This document shows, piece after piece, positions 25,746 through 33,833 of a stretch of 64,000 nt of DNA. Below the pieces are notes generated by a model. The model saw only the letters and a program-made list of their open reading frames with translations, was not told the DNA's origin and made no database searches. The position numbers and the translations under genes were made by a program. Position 1 is the stretch's first letter, and every line of letters begins with the position of its first letter. Origin of the DNA: Chitinophaga filiformis (GTDB lineage: Bacteria > Bacteroidota > Bacteroidia > Chitinophagales > Chitinophagaceae); assembly GCF_900102545.1 (NCBI RefSeq), contig NZ_FNBN01000002.1, positions 207,245 through 271,244 on the forward strand. Reading direction: 5' to 3'.

Positions 25746-27468
25746 GAACAGTGGAATTTTTCCAGTTAGAGATATAAAGCTGCAGCTCGTTTTTAGTCAT
25801 GTTGCACACCCGTATGTATTCACGGAGGCTGTTAAGCGTTTCAGCTTCGTTGTAAAAATACGAATGTGTTCCCCGGGGGTGGTGCAGATGAAAAAGCGGA
25901 CCGTCTGCGCGGAATACTTCCATACCTAATATCTTTGCCCGCTTAGGCGTTTCCTGATCTTCAAAACCCCATCCATTGAACTGTTCATTGTCTACACCCA
26001 TTTCATAAAAGGTTTCCCGGTGCAGTATAACACACCCCCCATAAGAAGGCTGCGGACTGTAAGACATTTTCAGGTATTTATAGAAGGACTTCATGTCAAG
26101 CGTTCTTATGAACCAGGTACGCAGTACTCCGTACACATCCACAAACCTCCCGTCATAAGGGTAACTGATCTTATGCTTACCGAAACGGATACTATTCACA
26201 GCACTGTTCATTTGAGAGGGAGGTACAATGATGTCCACATCATATTTCACAACGATAGGTGTAGTAGCAATACGCAATAGATAATTGTTGTAAGGCTGAC
26301 GGAAATACAGGTCCCGCTCATCTTTAACAAAGATATGCCGCACATTATCGGGTAGCACACCGGCAGGTATACGGCTTTCCACGTCTGCTTCCAGTAAAAG
26401 GAAGTTTGTATCGATGTGGGTATTTATAAAGCGCAGCACGGTGATGAGATTCTCCAGCCGTTCGTCGGAATCTACCCTTACCGTCATTGTAAACGTTACA
26501 TCCTGCATGTTATACCGTTTGCCCTTTGCCGTTTCATATATCATCTGCACATAGTTATAACTGAGCATGCTGGACGCTACATGGCTAAAATCATCTTCAT
26601 AAGGAGTCCGCTCCATATAGTATGCTTTGAAGAAGAAGCGATTGCTCATGGCGGCGCTGATACCTGCATTATGAAAGATCTTTTTCTTCTCCCATGAATC
26701 CTGCGACTCATGTGGCCAGCAGAAGTCCAATTCGCCTGAAATCCTGACCTCGGCACGCTTAAACCCGTTCCAGAGAATGGCCCACATGTCCGAGCACCAT
26801 GCCTGCACAGGTGTATAATGTGTTTCATACCCTGCATTCTCCTCCAGGTATGTTTTTTTATAACTATCCCTGTTGTCTATCAGTAGGCAGAAGATCTTTT
26901 CCGAATCGCTTTCCAGCTGATCCCAGAAAGTATAGTCCACATTTTTAAGCAGCGTTTGTGCACCACCTGCATTAGCATCATTATCTATGACCAGCTGTTC
27001 GTCGATATCCATAATCCTGCACATATCAGTGAACACACCCTGGCCGGCAGCTCTTATATAATCCGAATTCAGGTAGTGACGGGCATCTGAAACGTACCAG
27101 GTATCACCCTGCACCAATTGTTCAAAATCGGGCAGGCTACTGGTGAACACAATATCTGAATCATGGTAAAAAATAGCTTCCTGCGCTAATTCCGGATGTT
27201 TAAAAAAATGCTGCTTGATGATATGCGGACGAATAGATGGGATATATCTTCTTTTCAACCGTGTATCCGGATAAAAGAAAAAGCGGGCTAAATGGGGATT
27301 AGCGGCGGTAAAATCCTGAAAACAGCTACTAATACCTTTTACAGGATCATACCCTATCAATATATGAATATTGTCTGGTGATATACCGAACGAAGCAAAG
27401 TTGTGCAACTGCACTTCCAGCTGCCACATGAAATAGGGCGTGTCCGGCTGGGCTGACAAATAAATCAT
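25735..27468 (-). CDS. Two-domain glycosyltransferase (DXD, galactosyltransferase-like C-terminus)
   Basis: 577 residues. The N-terminal half has a GT-A type DXD motif (IFYHDSDIVFTSS, Asp103/Asp105). The C-terminal half starts a new GT-A fold (TMTVRVDSDERLENLITVL), carries a second acidic motif (VKYDVDIIVPP) and ends with a GT7-C-like segment (QFNGWGFEDQETPKRA, LFHLHHPRG). That segment is typical of galactosyl/N-acetylgalactosaminyl transferases that bind Mn2+. The two domains could add two sugars in succession. No signal peptide or membrane helix, so it acts in the cytosol. It is 3 bases from the fucosyltransferase-like gene and overlaps the LanC-like gene. Confidence 0.75.
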   Translation of the reverse strand: MIYLSAQPDTPYFMWQLEVQLHNFASFGISPDNIHILIGYDPVKGISSCFQDFTAANPHLARFFFYPDTRLKRRYIPSIRPHIIKQHFFKHPELAQEAIFYHDSDIVFTSSLPDFEQLVQGDTWYVSDARHYLNSDYIRAAGQGVFTDMCRIMDIDEQLVIDNDANAGGAQTLLKNVDYTFWDQLESDSEKIFCLLIDNRDSYKKTYLEENAGYETHYTPVQAWCSDMWAILWNGFKRAEVRISGELDFCWPHESQDSWEKKKIFHNAGISAAMSNRFFFKAYYMERTPYEDDFSHVASSMLSYNYVQMIYETAKGKRYNMQDVTFTMTVRVDSDERLENLITVLRFINTHIDTNFLLLEADVESRIPAGVLPDNVRHIFVKDERDLYFRQPYNNYLLRIATTPIVVKYDVDIIVPPSQMNSAVNSIRFGKHKISYPYDGRFVDVYGVLRTWFIRTLDMKSFYKYLKMSYSPQPSYGGCVILHRETFYEMGVDNEQFNGWGFEDQETPKRAKILGMEVFRADGPLFHLHHPRGTHSYFYNEAETLNSLREYIRVCNMTKNELQLYISNWKNSTVHAY

Positions 27469-27471
27469 GAG

Positions 27472-28344
27472 TTAAGCAATTATAGTTATTTCGGGATCAT
27501 ATGGCGTCCATTCGGGTGGATGAAGATCACTGGTATCGATTGGGACCTGGAACCATTTCACAGGTACAGTTACCTCTTTATGATCATAGGTACTTAACCA
27601 TGCAGACCACCAGCAGAATGAACTATTGGATAAAATATAATAGCGGCAGCTACACATCAGCTGCAGATAAAAGTTATAACGATCGTCATAGTAAGTTTCA
27701 TCCACAAAGAACAGGGGGCTGTCAGTCATGATGTTCTCTTTGCACCATCGCACATCATCAGAGAAAACGAAAAAACTTACTTCCGGCAGCTTATTACTGT
27801 ACTGCTGCATAGCGCCATTGACATACGCCTTGCTTACCACACCATGAAAATCCAGTTTACCCAGGTAATCTCCCCTCCTTACATTCACCATTACAGACTG
27901 TGTGTTATTAATCTGTGCCTGCAACTCCTTCCAACGCCCGGTTGGTGGCGTCATGAACTGAAAATCCTGCCGCAGGATGTAATCTATTGGTAACAGGTAT
28001 CTGTAAGATTGCCAATATCCTTTCAGCATCAATACTACATCCCGCTGGTACCGCAGGTAATGATCCACGCGATGGAGAAATGGCTCATTATACCTGAAAT
28101 CATCTTCTTCCATACGGATAACCTCTTTGCCATATACCAGCTTTGCCAGCGGTATATGCCCGCCAATAATGACATCGCTGCCTAACCTGAAAATATCGAG
28201 ATCAAAAGTCCGGTTGGACAGGCCATTATCGTAAATGCATCTATTGAGGAAAAGTGGCACATTATATTTCAATGATAGAAATCTTCCAAAGGCATATTGA
28301 AACATTTGATTACCGATGCCCCCCATCATTATCATTACAATCAT
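27472..28344 (-). CDS. Alpha-1,2-fucosyltransferase-like enzyme (GT11)
   Basis: 290 residues with the GT11 hallmark motifs. The N-terminus is GGIGNQMFQYAFGRFLS. The donor-binding region VNVRRGDYLG lies at 152-161. FFVFSDDVRWCKENI follows, then YILSNSSFCWWSAWLS near 235-247. GT11 enzymes transfer L-fucose (or, rarely, another deoxysugar) from a GDP donor to the 2-OH of galactose. First gene of the minus operon, divergent from the HlyD gene, and next to a galactosyltransferase-like gene that could supply the acceptor sugar. No GDP-fucose synthesis gene is in the window. Confidence 0.88.
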   Translation of the reverse strand: MIVMIMMGGIGNQMFQYAFGRFLSLKYNVPLFLNRCIYDNGLSNRTFDLDIFRLGSDVIIGGHIPLAKLVYGKEVIRMEEDDFRYNEPFLHRVDHYLRYQRDVVLMLKGYWQSYRYLLPIDYILRQDFQFMTPPTGRWKELQAQINNTQSVMVNVRRGDYLGKLDFHGVVSKAYVNGAMQQYSNKLPEVSFFVFSDDVRWCKENIMTDSPLFFVDETYYDDRYNFYLQLMCSCRYYILSNSSFCWWSAWLSTYDHKEVTVPVKWFQVPIDTSDLHPPEWTPYDPEITIIA

Positions 28345-28406
28345 GGGTTGTACAATTAAGTTAACAATTTATCATGGGTACATAACGAGGTTCTTAACCG
28401 AAGATA

Positions 28407-28414
28407 TAATTTTG
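28407..28414 (+). promoter_or_regulatory. Possible -7 element for the plus lanthipeptide operon
   Basis: TAATTTTG fits TAnnTTTG, about 195 bases before the ATG at 28608. A matching element for the opposite strand, CAAACTTA (28591-28598; TAAGTTTG on minus), lies at the other end of the 263-base divergent region. Both have weak -33 boxes. The region is very AT-rich and holds no further gene. Confidence 0.3.
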
Positions 28415-28607
28415 TTTTGAACAATTTTGATAAAATATTCCGACCGCTCAAAATATTTTTCGCTATTTGAAAATATATTCTCTATTTTTATTTGACGTTA
28501 TAAAAACCCGTAGTTCACGTAAAACCGTTAGGAGATGTTACCCATTCCTCAATTCCGAAGTTGTAGTTTAATATTATTGTTTCATTAACCAAACTTAATG
28601 ATACACC

Positions 28608-29960
28608 ATGGATGATACAACGCCTTCGCAATCTCCCGGCGATGCCCGGGAAACCGTGTTGCCTTATATCATTAACCTCAATGATAAAACCAAGTTACGT
28701 TCGGAGATTGCCCAGGACATTATCTCCCGAAGACCGGGAGGGGTGGAACGGTATTCATTGTTACTGTTCCTGCTTGCATTGATAATAATTTTTATTACCT
28801 GTATGTTCATACATTATCCGGAGGTCATTGAAACCCGGATGAGGCTTACCGCTGCCAATGCACCCAAAGAGATCATAACACATACAGATGGTAAACTGGT
28901 GCGATTACTGGCACACAACGACCAGATAGTGAGCGCCGGAACACAGATCGGCTGGATGGAAAGCATCGGCAGTCACCAATCCGTATTGCGCCTGTCAGAC
29001 ATGCTTGACAGTGCTGTAGTATTACTAAACAACGGCAGGATACAGGAATGCTCAGAAGTATTTGAAGAAAACATCGATAAGCTGGGTGAGTTGCAGGATA
29101 CTTATCAGCGTTTTATGCTGGCCAGGCAACAGTTCAATGACTACCTGATCAATGGTTTTTTTGCCAGAAAGCAACATTACTACCGGGATGATATTAAGTC
29201 GCTTAAAGCGATGAAAGCTGCATTTGCAAAGCAACTGGAGCTGTACAGACGGGACCTTGAATTGTCCAATGAATCTTATAGCATGAACAAGACATTGTAT
29301 CAAGAGCGGGTAGTTTCAATTGAAGAATTCAGGAATGCACATAGCCGTTCTATCAGCAAAGAGCTGGCGATACCTCAGCTGGATGCATCTATCATTGGTA
29401 ATGAGAGTCAGCAACGGAGCCTGATGAAAGAGATTGATCAGTTGTCGCACGACACAAACATACAGCGCTTTCTGTTTGCACAGGCATTACAATCTCTTAA
29501 GTCGGCCGTAGACGACTGGAAGCATAAATACATATTGCTGGCGCCCACCAGTGGAAAAGTATCCTTTATAACTTCCGTGCAGGAAAATCAGTTCCTGAGT
29601 TCAGAACGTTTGCTAGGCTATGTAAATCCGCCCAACAATCAGTTTTATGCGGAAGCTTACCTTTCGCAGAGTAACTTTGGGAAAGTAGATACAGGGCTGC
29701 AGGTGCAATTGCGATTTGATGCCTATCCTTACCAGGAATATGGCAGTCTGAAAGGGAAAGTAAATTATATTTCTAAAGTAGCCTATGATAGCGGCTTCCT
29801 CGTTACTGTTAAACTGGATACAGTGCTTGTTACAGATAACCACCAGGTCATTCCCTACAAAAACGGCCTGAATGCAGAAGCGATGATCATTACGAAAGAC
29901 ATACGTTTATTACAACGGTTATACTATGATGTTACAAAGTCAATAACCCTCAAAAGATAA
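28608..29960 (+). CDS. HlyD-family membrane fusion protein
   Basis: 450 residues: a cytosolic N-terminus of about 49, one membrane helix (SLLLFLLALIIIFITCMFIH, 50-69), a biotinyl/lipoyl half (EIITHTDGKLVRLLAHNDQIVSAGTQIG), a long coiled-coil (about 130-300), the second lipoyl half (YILLAPTSGKVSFI) and a beta-barrel end (FYAEAYLSQSNFGKVDTGLQVQLRF). This is the periplasmic adaptor that links an ABC exporter to an outer-membrane channel. Its partner should be the C39 exporter at 21276. A TolC-like channel is not in the window. First gene of the plus operon; the next begins 2 bases later. Confidence 0.9.
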   Translation: MDDTTPSQSPGDARETVLPYIINLNDKTKLRSEIAQDIISRRPGGVERYSLLLFLLALIIIFITCMFIHYPEVIETRMRLTAANAPKEIITHTDGKLVRLLAHNDQIVSAGTQIGWMESIGSHQSVLRLSDMLDSAVVLLNNGRIQECSEVFEENIDKLGELQDTYQRFMLARQQFNDYLINGFFARKQHYYRDDIKSLKAMKAAFAKQLELYRRDLELSNESYSMNKTLYQERVVSIEEFRNAHSRSISKELAIPQLDASIIGNESQQRSLMKEIDQLSHDTNIQRFLFAQALQSLKSAVDDWKHKYILLAPTSGKVSFITSVQENQFLSSERLLGYVNPPNNQFYAEAYLSQSNFGKVDTGLQVQLRFDAYPYQEYGSLKGKVNYISKVAYDSGFLVTVKLDTVLVTDNHQVIPYKNGLNAEAMIITKDIRLLQRLYYDVTKSITLKR

Positions 29961-29962
29961 AA

Positions 29963-32293
29963 ATGCTGCAATTCAGGTCCACGTTTATCCTTTTACTGCT
30001 CATCACGATATCTGCGCGGTCAGCGCCGGGGCCACAGGAAATAAGGAACCTCTGTGCATTTGCGCGGTTATATGGTTACGTACGATACTTTCATCCTTCT
30101 GATGAGACACAGCTGGTAAACTGGGATCACTTTGCCATCTACGGCAGCAGTGTGGTCCGGAAAGCCGAAAATGATGATGCACTGCTGGCTTCACTCCGCC
30201 AGTTATTCCTGCCAATGGCTCCTTCCATTAAGATCTTTAAGCGTACTGATAAAACAACTTTTAATATAAAGGATATTACACCTGCTTCACTGGCAGGGTA
30301 TCATGAAATCTCCTGGCAATACACCGGTCTGAGTATGCGCCTGGTAAATGATTTCGCGCGCCTGGGCACACCCACCGTACGACTGAACAGAAGTGCCTCT
30401 GATAAAAAAGAGAAAGTAATAGCAGATTCCCTGTTAAGTGGCACACAGGCACAGTTTATCCCCGCCTCCCATGCTGGCAGTGAATTCAGGCTCAGCGCCA
30501 GTTTTAAATTAATATCTGACAATGGCGCCTCCGCAGGTATCGGCCTGACCAACATCAGTGCTTCGGGTCAGGGTAGCAGCTTTACAACACCAGTACACAA
30601 TGAAAGCAACAGTAGCTGGAAGCAGTATACCCTCGCCGGTAAAATTGATAAGCTCTCTCAACAACTATTGATAGGCATATCGCTTAAAGGCAAAGGCGTG
30701 CTGCTGGTTAAAGACCTGCAATTTATTGCAGTAGAAGATGGAAAAGAATATCCCATCCAGCTGCCCAACCAGGATTTTACGGTTGCAGACGCAGATGGAC
30801 GACCAATGGCCTGGATCAATCCCGCTGCGGATAATGGTCATTATCAGTTTGAGGTAACTCCTGAACCAACATCTGCCTCTGGCGCTGCCATGAAGATATC
30901 CTTTAAGGCAGGACAGCCCCTTGATAAAAAAGCAGATGCCCCACTTTATGCTTACCAGGCAAAGGTCGGTGATGTGGTCAATAAGGAACTGGTGCCAGGT
31001 ATACAATGCATAGTCCCTATAGCGCTGTATGGTACGACCGACGCTACTTATCCTTCCGGAAATAAAGCCGCCCTCGCAGCACTTATCAATGCAACAGCGG
31101 CCATACCTGAACCATTGACGGCCGATTCACTCCAGGTAAGACTGGGCGATATCGTGATTGCCTGGAATATTTACCGGCATTTCTTTCCTTTCTGGCAGGA
31201 TGTGGCGGTCAAACCTGAACAGCTGCTACAACATGCATTTACCAAAGCATATGAAGATAAAAACCCCGCTGACTTTAAGCATACGTTACAATTGATGACG
31301 GCCCCTCTGAAAGATGGGCATTTATGGGTGGTGATGAAAACAGATTCCGCTTACAATGCCATGGCGCCTGTTACATTCAGCACGGCCAACCACCAGGTGC
31401 TAGTAAAAGATGTGCTGGACCCGGACCTGCAGGCTATTATCAAACCCGGAGATGTAACAGACTCTATTAACGGCAAAACGGCCTGGCAACAAGTGGAAGA
31501 GATCAGCCGGCACGATGCGGGATCCACTCAGCGTAACCTGCACCAGGGATTATGGAAACTAAGTTTCGGTTACCCTGGCAGTAAGATGCAGATGACGCTC
31601 AGCAGGGACCACAAACGCTACCGGGTGCTGGTGAACAGGTCAGTCACAGGCTTTGATGAAAAAGTATCCCTCCTGCAAAAACTACCCGCCAGTGGCACTA
31701 CAGTAGCCAGCAATATTTACTACATCAATCTGCTGGAGCCAGGGGATAAGGTAGATTCATTGATCCGTATCGCAGCCGGCGCCAAAGCTATTATATTCGA
31801 CATGCGGGGCTATCCCGGCTATGATCTGTTTGAAATGGTATTATCACGCCTGATAACAGAAAAAGTCGGCAGTCCCGGAATACTATATGATCCCCAGATC
31901 ATCTATCCGGATTTTGAAAAGGTAAAGTATACCCGGTCCCCGCTTGATGTCAGCCCCCGTACGCCACATCTGACAGCCAGGTGTTATTTTCTCACAGATG
32001 CCAGCATAGGTAGTCACCCGGAATATTTCCTGGCGTTTATAAAACATTATAAACTGGCTACGATAGTAGGACAACCCACTGCCGGTATTGACGGCACCAT
32101 TAATGGCTTTTATCTGCCCGGAGGATATGAACTGACCTTTACCGGTATCAGGGTAGATGGATTGCCTGGGCATCATCGCCTGGATGGTGTGACGCCTGAT
32201 GTAATTGTAAACCCGTCTATGCCTGGCATTAAAGCCGGCAAAGACGAAATCTATGAGACCGCCTTAAAATTAGCCACTCATGATAAGCACTGA
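29963..32293 (+). CDS. S41-family (tail-specific type) peptidase
   Basis: 776 residues with signal peptide (TFILLLLITISARSA). The first half has FARLYGYVRYFHPSDE (a common S41 N-terminal motif in Bacteroidota) and a beta-sandwich region. The last third is the protease: IYYINLLEPGDKVDSLIR, AIIFDMRGYPGYDLFE, CYFLTDASIGSHPEYFL (likely nucleophile serine) and IVGQPTAGIDGTINGFYLPGG. It acts in the periplasm or outside. Its position inside the operon, 2 bases after hlyD and overlapping lanC by 14 bases, suggests a dedicated job: trimming the exported peptide, or degrading it as self-protection. Both are inferences. Confidence 0.85.
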   Translation: MLQFRSTFILLLLITISARSAPGPQEIRNLCAFARLYGYVRYFHPSDETQLVNWDHFAIYGSSVVRKAENDDALLASLRQLFLPMAPSIKIFKRTDKTTFNIKDITPASLAGYHEISWQYTGLSMRLVNDFARLGTPTVRLNRSASDKKEKVIADSLLSGTQAQFIPASHAGSEFRLSASFKLISDNGASAGIGLTNISASGQGSSFTTPVHNESNSSWKQYTLAGKIDKLSQQLLIGISLKGKGVLLVKDLQFIAVEDGKEYPIQLPNQDFTVADADGRPMAWINPAADNGHYQFEVTPEPTSASGAAMKISFKAGQPLDKKADAPLYAYQAKVGDVVNKELVPGIQCIVPIALYGTTDATYPSGNKAALAALINATAAIPEPLTADSLQVRLGDIVIAWNIYRHFFPFWQDVAVKPEQLLQHAFTKAYEDKNPADFKHTLQLMTAPLKDGHLWVVMKTDSAYNAMAPVTFSTANHQVLVKDVLDPDLQAIIKPGDVTDSINGKTAWQQVEEISRHDAGSTQRNLHQGLWKLSFGYPGSKMQMTLSRDHKRYRVLVNRSVTGFDEKVSLLQKLPASGTTVASNIYYINLLEPGDKVDSLIRIAAGAKAIIFDMRGYPGYDLFEMVLSRLITEKVGSPGILYDPQIIYPDFEKVKYTRSPLDVSPRTPHLTARCYFLTDASIGSHPEYFLAFIKHYKLATIVGQPTAGIDGTINGFYLPGGYELTFTGIRVDGLPGHHRLDGVTPDVIVNPSMPGIKAGKDEIYETALKLATHDKH

Positions 32294-33491
32294 TGTTAAC
32301 CCACTATTATTTAAAACAGTTGTTCATCAGGAATATGCTGCTGCCAACCGGCCCGTTGACATATCATTTTTCTCCGGAGATACCGGTATGTTGCTGGCAC
32401 AGGTCATGCTCATGGGAACAGATGCGGACCCGGAGATGCAGGCATTACTGGAAGCAAACCTAAACAGTATCCTGGATACCGTAGAAGCAGCTGTTTACGT
32501 CAAACCCACATTCGGCGACGGATTAGCTGGTATAGGTGCTATCATACACCAGCTTTGTGAGAACGGGATACTGAAGACAGACCCTGAGGAATTTCTCTGT
32601 GACGTAGATGAGTACCTGGCCAGTACATTGACGGCTATGATCAGCAATAATAACATGGACCCGCTACACGGCGCTATTGGTATAGCCAATTATTATTTAC
32701 TGAGAGGTAAGATCTCCCCTGTTGAGCAGATGGTGGATGCATTACAGGATAAGGCTGTATATGACGGCCACCAGATAAAGTGGTCTTATTATTACAAAGA
32801 CTTTGAGCAGGAAGTATTTGACTTTGGTGCCTCGCATGGTATAGCAGGCATACTTCGTTTTCTGACACAATGTGTGCGAAGAAATATACGGGTGGACGTT
32901 TGCAGAAAACTGATCAGGGGCATCTTTGCTTTTTACCTGGACCATGAACAGGATGCGCTGATTGTTGGATCATGGTATCCTGATCTGTTGGATCGTAATG
33001 CTACAGAACCGGCTCCCGTACAGCGGTCCAGGATAGCATGGTGTTATGGAGATCTGGGCATTTTATACCACCTGCTGCTTGCCGCCAAAACCATCGGAGA
33101 TCAGGTTCTTGAAAGGAAATTTGAAAAAATGCTTGAACATACAGCAGGCAGGAGATTGTCTGCAGAAGAGCGGGTATCTGATGCTGCATTCTGCCATGGC
33201 AGCACAGGACCTGGTCTTATCAACTGGCTGCTGTTCCGCATAACAGGCAATACCGTGTTTGAAGAGGCATTTCACTACTGGCGCAAAGTAACCCTTGACC
33301 ACCTGACCGAATCCGTTAACCCGGAAGGAGAAGAGCACTTTCTTTCGTCAGCACCCTATGTAAAAGATATACGCCGGCGCGGACTCTATACCGGCTTTGC
33401 GGGCATCGTGACATTTCTCATCATTACTTCCGCTCCTGCTTCCCTACAGGATCAATTTCTGGTCAGCTGGAAGCATTGTTTCCTGCTTTAA
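32280..33491 (+). CDS. lanC: Lanthionine cyclase LanC
   Basis: 403 residues. All functional residues of class I cyclases are visible: the putative acid/base His186 in GASHGIAGILRF, zinc ligand Cys255 in AWCYGDLGI, and zinc ligands Cys305-His306 in FCHGSTGPG. Other barrel motifs are FGDGLAGIGAI, DPLHGAIGIANYYL and GLYTGFAGIVTFL. It closes thioether rings by adding cysteine thiols to dehydroalanine or dehydrobutyrine of the precursor, in the cytosol. It starts inside the end of the S41 gene and is 34 bases before the precursor gene. Confidence 0.95.
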   Translation: MISTDVNPLLFKTVVHQEYAAANRPVDISFFSGDTGMLLAQVMLMGTDADPEMQALLEANLNSILDTVEAAVYVKPTFGDGLAGIGAIIHQLCENGILKTDPEEFLCDVDEYLASTLTAMISNNNMDPLHGAIGIANYYLLRGKISPVEQMVDALQDKAVYDGHQIKWSYYYKDFEQEVFDFGASHGIAGILRFLTQCVRRNIRVDVCRKLIRGIFAFYLDHEQDALIVGSWYPDLLDRNATEPAPVQRSRIAWCYGDLGILYHLLLAAKTIGDQVLERKFEKMLEHTAGRRLSAEERVSDAAFCHGSTGPGLINWLLFRITGNTVFEEAFHYWRKVTLDHLTESVNPEGEEHFLSSAPYVKDIRRRGLYTGFAGIVTFLIITSAPASLQDQFLVSWKHCFLL

Positions 33492-33525
33492 TAGCATTTG
33501 TTTTTAATACCAAAAATCCAAACAC

Positions 33526-33771
33526 ATGAAAAGAAAAAAGTTATCCCTCGACAAGCTCGTACTGGGATCTTTGTCTGAAGCCGAACAGAGTAATGTTATC
33601 GGTGGTGATGACGGAACCGGTTCCGTTGTTTATGTAAACAATGTTTGTGTATCCAACACCACTTATCAGAAGACCAGCATTACGGCTACCTGCCCGTTGA
33701 CCCAGCTGGGTTGCGTCACAAGCCCGAAAACAGGTACTAACATTACCTGTGTCAGCACTCACCAGTATTAA
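33526..33771 (+). CDS. lanA: Class I lanthipeptide precursor
   Basis: 81 residues. The leader (1-27), rich in charged residues with LSLDKLVLGSLSEAEQSNV, ends in IGG, which suits cleavage by the C39 exporter. It also resembles leaders of other Bacteroidota class I lanthipeptides. The 54-residue core has four cysteines (41, 56, 63, 75), 12 threonines and 5 serines, so up to four thioether rings are possible. Thr59-X3-Cys63 and Thr71-X3-Cys75 have spacings typical of methyllanthionine rings. The core is long and Thr-rich, leaving many hydroxyl residues for dehydration or glycosylation. It lies directly between lanC and lanB; a hairpin follows the stop. Confidence 0.93.
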   Translation: MKRKKLSLDKLVLGSLSEAEQSNVIGGDDGTGSVVYVNNVCVSNTTYQKTSITATCPLTQLGCVTSPKTGTNITCVSTHQY

Positions 33772-33786
33772 TTCTATGCTGTAAAC

Positions 33787-33813
33787 GTAAGCATCACTTT
33801 TAGTGGTGCTTAC
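33787..33813 (+). terminator. Attenuator-like hairpin after the precursor gene
   Basis: GTAAGCATCAC (33787-33797), loop TTTTA, GTGGTGCTTAC (33803-33813), one G-T wobble. It lies 16 bases past the lanA stop and 21 bases before lanB. A partial terminator or RNA stabiliser here would give more precursor than enzyme, as in other bacteriocin operons. Confidence 0.65.
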
Positions 33814-33833
33814 TTTAACATTTCAACATTTCC

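Noticed and set aside
28534..28587. A 17-codon frame (ATG TTA CCC...) preceded by TAGGAG in the divergent lanthipeptide region, considered as a second small precursor.
   Set aside because: It has no leader motif, no GG site and only one cysteine; probably chance in AT-rich DNA.
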